Origin: Isoetes taiwanensis
Taxonomy: Eukaryota; Streptophyta; Lycopodiopsida; Isoetales; Isoetaceae
NCBI GenBank assembly: GCA_021234155.1
Contig: JAJEKV010000050.1
Span: forward strand, 2,055,842 to 2,119,841
Direction: 5' to 3'
Length of the DNA stretch: 64,000 nucleotides
Made by a program: the position numbers and the translations under genes
Notes under the pieces: generated by a model
Database searches by the model: none
What the model was told of the DNA's origin: nothing
What the model saw: only the letters and a program-made list of their open reading frames with translations
Part shown: in pieces, positions 58,095 to 64,000 of the stretch
Position numbering within the stretch: position 1 is the first letter of the stretch
Layout of the letters: each line of letters begins with the position of its first letter

Positions 58095-58640
58095 GATTCG
58101 TCCAGAGGAACTCCAGCATGCAGAATATTAGGGGTAATTTGTGAAGATAAATCGATAGTTGGGACACCAACACTTGGAACTTTGGGAGCATTTGAGCAGT
58201 AGGATCTGCTGGAACTGATAGTTCAGGGATCTCAGGAGTGCAAGCAACTGACATGGGAATTTCTTCTGCAATATGAGTAGAGCTAGCTTCCCCTTCGAGA
58301 TTAATGGGATTTTTGGCAGATCCAGGCACTTTGGCAAGTTTGTGGTAATCAAAGGCTTTTAGCCTCTCCTCCTGCATTTTGATCAAGGTGGCCTTATTGA
58401 AGCCTCCTTTCTGTCTATCCATAAAACTTTCAGAGCATGGCTTGCAAGCAGAGGACGGAACTGATAAACTCAAGAAGTAAACTGAAGGTATGGCATTAAG
58501 AAGACATGATATATAAACCCTTAGCTGTAAAATTAGGTAAATAACAAACCCGGAGAGCCGTATATGAGCTAGCAAATGCCATTCTGTTAGGAGGACGTCT
58601 ACTGCCATCGCAGTCACCATACAGCAGTGCGGAAGAGAGA
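58095..58640 (-). other. Exon-like frames, unidentified gene, copy 2
   Basis: A first piece (58620-58552) may start with ATG at 58620 and is followed by a gtttgt donor-like site. A second piece (about 58460-58092) encodes SACKPCSESFMDRQKGGFNK, then KMQEERLKAFDYHK and a Pro/Ser/Glu-rich part, ending in aataag then gtttag. A change of frame near 58190 is needed to keep it open. It is similar to 55611-55988, so this locus looks tandemly duplicated. The protein is unknown to me. Confidence 0.4.
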
Positions 58641-59067
58641 CGTAACCCTAAAATGATTTTTATTCGAGAAGAGGGAGAAGAAAGTGGAAATTAAGAATAT
58701 ACTATTAAATTAGGTATACATATATAACCCGATATTTGAATACTAAGTTATTAGACCATCACAATGGGAGCTTTTTAGCAAAGAAAGCTTTTTGAAAAAA
58801 ATGCCTTAAAGGTGTAATTGGACAAACCTAGCCATACCTATATAAAAAAACCTACCGCCAACCGCAGTATAGGTGGGGCAACTGATATTATCTTAGAATA
58901 TAGATCTTTCTATTAATAGGGAGAGAGTAGGGCCCCGCTATAACCTGAGGGCCCCTACCTATTCAGAATGAAACTACTCTATTATGAAATGAATATACTT
59001 ACATGAGTTTTTAAGTATCTTGAGAAGTCTTAGATTTCAAAAGGCAACCTTGGAAAATTGTTGGTCT
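58641..59067. other. Short spacer with a GC-rich hairpin
   Basis: gtagggccccgc and gagggcccctac (58927-58958) form a hairpin with a seven-base loop. Nothing else was recognised. It lies just beyond the end of the Penelope-like RT. Confidence 0.5.
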
Positions 59068-60978
59068 TCAGTGTTGAGAAGCGATTCTAATCGGATCTTT
59101 TTCATGAAGCCATTGTTGCAAAAAAGCCATAATGAGCTCATATATGTCAGTCACTGCTTTATCTAAATTTGAATGGGCATAGATGTATGGAAAAATCTGT
59201 GATATTATAACCTTGCATGCCTGTCCATAGGGTCTGTAACCACTTGCCCTGATAAACCTAAATATCTCAAAATTAAGATTTCTCCTTTTGTCATATCTAG
59301 TATACTTAAACAGGCCAATGTTTGGGTCCAAAACTTGGACTGTAATATTGAGGAAGTTGATTCTATGCCCGACATTGGATCCATTTCTGTATACTGTCTC
59401 ATTTTTCACTCCAAGATGTGACATATTATAAAAAGTACAATCAGAGTGTATGAAAAAGAATTCATGTAAGTCACCACCGTTGATTATGCATAGATCATCA
59501 ATAAACCTGAATGCATATTGAAATCTCGGAATGTCTTGTACTCTTTTGAAGTGAGCTAATTTCATAATAAATCTGAGTTCGTACCATGCAAGATATAGGT
59601 TACACCATGCAGGACTACTTGAGAATCCCATGGGGATGCCTTTCTTTTGTCTCCAAATTTCCTTACCCATTTGAAGGTAACAATGGGACAGTAGCCAGTT
59701 GTTGAATTTTATGAAGTCAGATCTAGATACAATGGACCATTTACCCTGAGAATCACTATTAATCTTCATCCATTTAGTAGAGAAAGAAGAATTAGACTTT
59801 GTGATAACGAGTTGAGAGAGAGGGTTTTTCCAAGCCATGTACTGCCAAATCAGACCTGTAACGTCCCTCATAACATCCATCATCCCTTCATAATTAGCAC
59901 TTTGTGATATCTATTGAGAAGACATTGAAGATCTTTTTTGGGTAGGTTAAGGACAAAATCATAGGATGAGTTAATTAACCAACATGGATTGACTTTATCT
60001 TTGAGCCATAATTTCAACTCAGCTGTATTCCAGTTACATATTTCTGGCCAAAGTTCAATAAAGTTGTTCAAGATTGACGTAATGAAATCAGCAACTTTTG
60101 AAAATAAAGTGGAATGTGCATTTGTCAGCCACCTATAATCACCCTTATGAGCTTTGAATACACCCATGAGATAGGGGAGCCTATTACTTGAAGGGCTAGG
60201 TAGGCCCAGGAAACTGGTGATATCATGAACACAGCTGCTTTTAATACATTCAGGACTAGAGGTAATTTTTTCAAAATCCGAGCTCTCAAGCCTAAGAAAA
60301 GCCATTTCTCTTATGTGCCACTGGCAAATGAATGAAGCATCATTGCTTGCTTTATCAAGACCAGAATTATAGAGGTTTTTTTGAATCCACAGTAGATTAT
60401 TTTTGACATTTCCATCATTCCACAGAAATCTCTTGGATTTGGACTCTTGTTTATGGATAGAAATCCTCTACTTAGCCATAGCTAAAATGTCCTCTTTTAT
60501 ACGCTGCAGATCAGTGTCACTGAAGTGCAGAAGGTTAAACGGTGTGCAGCAAAGAAGTGATTACAAGTTTGTGTGAAATCTTTCATGAAGTCATTTATGG
60601 GGAAATCATCATCTGGTATGTGGTTAAGGCCATGGAAAGAGCTGCCCTTAGCTTTGGGCAATGGATAATTTCCAAGTTTATGGTCCTAATGTGCCCAATA
60701 CTGGAATCCACAAATTTTGCAAGGCTAGGATTTTTTGGGGACATTTTGGGAAAACCATCTCGCAAACACGTCAAAAGGGTTTGTACACCTTTGTCTTTCA
60801 ATTTATCAATGTACCTCCAAGCAAACATAGTGTTGTTCAGAAGATCATCTGCTATGTCAGGCATGGATGCCACCAAGACATCATTAAATATTTTTCGAAT
60901 ACTAAAATTCTCCAAAGACACAGAGAAAAAGGTGCTATGCACTATTATAGTCTGCGAGCTATCCTTAGACGTAATCAA
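59068..60978 (-). pseudogene. Penelope-like reverse transcriptase
   Basis: Two long frames (60305-59880, open upstream to about 60470, and 59883-59068) overlap by ATGA and together hold the RT. Blocks in order: GLDKASNDASFICQ (N-terminal DKA.N block), YLMGVFKAHKGDYRW, SYDFVLNLPKKDL (motif A), KKGIPMGFSSSPAWCNLYL (motif B), FRFIDDLCIING (motif C), INFLNITV and TRYDKRRNLNF. The GIPMG form, R-x-IDD and YDKR are typical of Penelope-like elements. An upstream frame (60978-60595) may be its N-terminal part. After the RT no GIY-YIG endonuclease was seen. Stops and frameshifts, some in homopolymers, break it. Confidence 0.75.
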
Positions 60979-61026
60979 ATGCCTCTTTCAATTGCAATCT
61001 CGGATAATAGATTGATAGTTGGTTGG

Positions 61027-61230
61027 AATAGAATAGAATAGAATAGAATAGAATATACATTAACGTCCCTCAGGCCGTGAGGCCCCCGGACTTGTGTAGC
61101 ATCCTGCGAGCTCCCGCAGTCTTTGCAAAGAAAGCGACGCGAGATAGGTTTTATGTAGCCATCTAGCGGGCTTCTCTTGTTCTTTATATTACCCGCATCG
61201 TGCTTATAGCTGGCTTCTTGGCCATACACA
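61027..61230 (-). mobile_element. 3' end of a retroposon with a (TATTC)n tail
   Basis: On the minus strand a coding-like stretch (RRFLCKDCGSSQDATQVRGP, then GLRDVNVYS) runs straight into a (TATTC)n repeat (61027-61055), as if the repeat were the tail of a LINE or SINE. It is cut on its 5' side by the L1-type LINE poly(A) at 61249. The family is unknown. Confidence 0.45.
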
Positions 61231-61248
61231 AATGCATCGCTATAAAAG

Positions 61249-61271
61249 TTTTTTTTTTTTTTTTTTTTTTT
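61249..61271 (-). other. Poly(A) tail of the L1-type LINE
   Basis: A run of 23 T on the plus strand is the A tail of a minus-strand LINE whose 3' end follows at 61272 (gaaggatcaaattaactaat). The distal target duplication lies beyond the window. Confidence 0.75.
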
Positions 61272-64000
61272 GAAGGATCAAATTAACTAATATTAATCCA
61301 GAATAAATACAAAGATGAACGTTGTTAGGGTACTCCCGCCCACACTAGGACAAGTACCCACAAGACATATGTGCCTATCTATGACTCATGCCACAAATCT
61401 ACCGAGAGACTGTCTACAATGTGGAGGGTTCTTTTCCCAGCCCATTTGCTTTGAGCTGTTCTTTCCGAGGAGACGCCAGGTAAGAGAGGTATAGCTTGTA
61501 CCTCAACAGTGGGACCAAAGCCTGGGGCTGCGTCTCGCATTCCCGAACACCTTCATCGCGCCCGCCCAAATGAGCCACAACAACCATGCTTTACACAAAT
61601 GAAAGGCCGGACTCGAGTATGGGACCACTGCTAGGGTACACCCCCAAAAGAACCTCTTGACTACAGAGTGAGGTATGGAAGAGTATACTGGACCCACCTC
61701 CATGCCTACTGGATATGTAAGTTAAAGAAACATGCAGTGTTCCGTGGTCTCCACACATGCACCACACACATAGGGCCAGGTCGCCGATCCAGCGGATTGA
61801 TCCCCGTGGAACCCGCGTGTTCACCCCTCGGGGAGCGATGCACAATCTGCCACAAAGAATACGCGAATCTTGGGGGCTTAGATTGGGTTTCCATACCCAT
61901 CTCGGATGTAGGCCCGGGCCATCTCCCGGTACATCAAGACTCCAACCATCCTATAGGAGGCGGCTCATCCCGAATTGCCAAAAGCCCATAAATGTGATCT
62001 CCTAAATTTGAGGGGTCTACCGGGTGACACTTCCACACACGCCCCGATGTACGTGGAGGGTTCAATGGGCGAGCATTAGCCACCCGCCCAAATAGCACAA
62101 TCCCGCTCTTGAAGTCGAAATTTGTATAAAGATCCGCCAAGGTGCCAAGCGCCCATCAATATACTCCGCCCACCGTCAACACCCCACGTTGCGCCCACCG
62201 CGCTGAACACGAGGGATCGGCCGAGGGGCCGCCGGAACCAAAGGTGCGCGTGGTCCGAGCGGAATCCACCAAAGGACGCCCAACCCAATGCACCGTGGCG
62301 TCAATTGCAAGCAATGGGACGGACCTGCTCCCAAGCTCGCAAGAGCCCCTTCAAATGGAGAGGCATGAGCGATGGCCTAATATCCACCTAACAATGCCCA
62401 AGGGAGCCAGCAATGCAGGCGGCTTGTGGAAAACTATCGAGTGAGACAACGACCCGATGAAGCAAGACCAAGCCGGGAGAGTCGAAGCACCTCCTCAAGA
62501 ATGGCAAGGGCTAACTTAGACAAGAGGATCTTGCCATGCAACGGAGGAGAAGAAGCCGAGCCCACCCAAGCTGACTTTGGGCGACGCATTTCCACCAAGC
62601 CACCTTAACGACAGCCCTCCCTCATTGCCTCCCCATACAAAGTTACGCACCATAGAGGAGATTTCCGACCTTGCTTTCTCGGCGCAAGATGATAGAGGCC
62701 ATATAAATATGAGTCGAACCACAGGCCGACCACATCGCGGACCACTTGACCATGGACCCCCCTCCACCAATTAAGGTGCCGACGGTAATAACCCACCGAA
62801 TGTCCTCCCACATACCACCGACTTGAAATGTCGATGTCGAACGGGATACCCAAAGCCTAGAACATGTGCCCCGCGGCTGAATTCGCCAAGGGAATTGGGA
62901 CACGATCCACCGGCATGGGGTCAACACCGGCCACAATGAATAAACACTTCGCCCAATTCATATGCCCGGAAGCAAGGGAGAACGTATCCGTGAGCTCCTT
63001 CGTGTTTAACAAATTTCCCTCATCAAATGGTAAGAAGAGGAACGAATCATCACGATATCGACTCCCAATCTGCTGCGACCCATCCGCCATCCTCGGCCCC
63101 TCGACCACACCCGCCTCTCTGCGGGAAGTCAACAACCGCTGAGGGCCTCGCGTCAATGGTAAAGAGGAAGGTGCCAAAGGACATCCCTGACGAACTCCGC
63201 GCCCACACTAAAGATCGAAGATGACTCGCCATGACACGGGAGGGTGGCTCGCAGACGTTAAAAGCTTCATCGCCATTGCCGTAAAGCTCTCCCCGCATCC
63301 AAAGGCTAACATCATCCTTTCGTGAACGTCCACAGGAACACTATCATATGCCTTTTGCTAAGTCCGGCTTCAAGTACGTAATCTGGCGACCGCTCAAGCG
63401 TTCCTGAATGCCCTCAAATGCGGCTGCTACATTGCTAAGAATACCGCCGGAATGAAGCGGTACAAGATGGGACTAATGGTCTCCTTCAAGACCACTGCGG
63501 ATCCTAAAGCGAAAGTGCCTTCACAATGATTTTTGTATACCGCCGAAATGAGCCGTAATGGGGCGCCAATCGGAGATGACGCTGGTTCCTTCACCTTCCG
63601 GTATCAAGGAGATGCAGCCCGTGTTGAGCCTATAGTCCAACGCACACGGAGCAGATCTTGATAGGTCTGCACACCAGTCCCCCACCCAGCCCCAATATTC
63701 TTGGAAGAACTTCGGCCAGGGATGCCATCCGAGGCGGGCACTTGTGGGAGCCAAGCACGCGGCAAAAGCCTCCTCCGCCTCCACGCTTTGTGGTTGCCAC
63801 GAACATCATCACCTTCGGGCCGACACTTTGCGACACTTTACTGAAAGCACAATCTCCTCCATCACATCCGTGTAGGGATATCTCTTTTGAAAAAAATTGA
63901 GAGAAGTGCGGGGAAAAGTAGCACGATGTTCACCTACGATCTGCCGAACACCCACCATCACCCAATGCCGGTGGCGACATTGAGGCCATTGCTTCTTTTT
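61272..64000 (-). pseudogene. L1-type LINE, ORF2 3' part (RT and zf-RVT), runs off the window
   Basis: Minus-strand pieces in order: FQEYWGWVGDW and LNTGCISLIPEGEG...DWRPI (63700-63540), FLFTIDARPS (about 63150), YRDDSFLFLPFDEG then FSLASGHMNWAK (63060-62940, the box being YRDD in place of YADD), ISSMVRNFVWGG and SPKVSLGGLGFF (62660-62560), then a zf-RVT-like Cys-rich part (about 61850-61750). The order is that of plant L1 ORF2 after the endonuclease. Frames shift often, so it is dead. The endonuclease and ORF1 should lie to the right of the window. Confidence 0.8.

Noticed and set aside
58927-58958. Helitron 3' end hairpin
   Set aside because: The hairpin is not followed by CTRR, and no Rep/helicase sequence is present.

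Overview
The window looks like transposon-dense nuclear DNA of a plant. The evidence is a Ty3/gypsy element whose primer-binding site matches the 3' end of plant tRNA-Asp, plant-style nested LTR elements, a LARD, hAT-like and CACTA-like DNA elements, an L1-type LINE, and one plant-type dynein light chain gene with a GT-AG intron. A piggyBac-like element and a Penelope-like reverse transcriptase, both uncommon in flowering plants, make a seed-free lineage (lycophyte, fern, bryophyte or streptophyte alga) a reasonable guess. I cannot name the species.

Layout. 0.5-18.6 kb (minus strand): two copies of one Athila/Tat-like Ty3/gypsy family. Copy A (about 0.5-8.6 kb) is old, lacks most of pol and is split by a piggyBac-like element with TTAA target duplications (1812-5137). 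Copy B (9.1-18.6 kb) is nearly complete: 5' LTR, tRNA-Asp PBS, gag, protease, RT, RNase H, integrase, then a large extra sense ORF that runs through the polypurine tract into the 3' LTR. Between integrase and that ORF lies a short plus-strand gene with its own TATA box, present in both copies. 18.6-48.3 kb: an old copy of the same family (copy C), broken up by a decayed chromovirus piece (19.1-20.5 kb), an unidentified 2.7-kb insertion, a 10.4-kb CACTA-like element (24401-34819, 3-bp duplication TCG) carrying long inverted arms and 19-bp satellite-like arrays interrupted by a perfect solo LTR (32231-33835), and a 12-kb block holding exon-like islands and a complete non-coding LTR element (40533-44889). 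Copies A and C are plausibly one element that copy B landed in. 48.3-51 kb: LINE debris. 51.1-52.2 kb: dynein light chain, the best candidate for a resident gene. 54.7-58.6 kb: duplicated exon-like pieces of an unidentified minus-strand gene plus a hAT-like MITE. 59.0-61.0 kb: Penelope-like RT. 61.25-64 kb: 3' part of an L1-type LINE on the minus strand, running off the window.

Several reading frames (dynein light chain, RNase H to integrase, Penelope RT) break by a single base inside homopolymers, so some frameshifts may be long-read assembly errors rather than true decay. The most novel material is the 3' module of the Ty3/gypsy family (large ORF plus divergent mini-gene), the shared double amber at its protease-RT junction, the large CACTA-like/foldback composite and the Penelope-like element.
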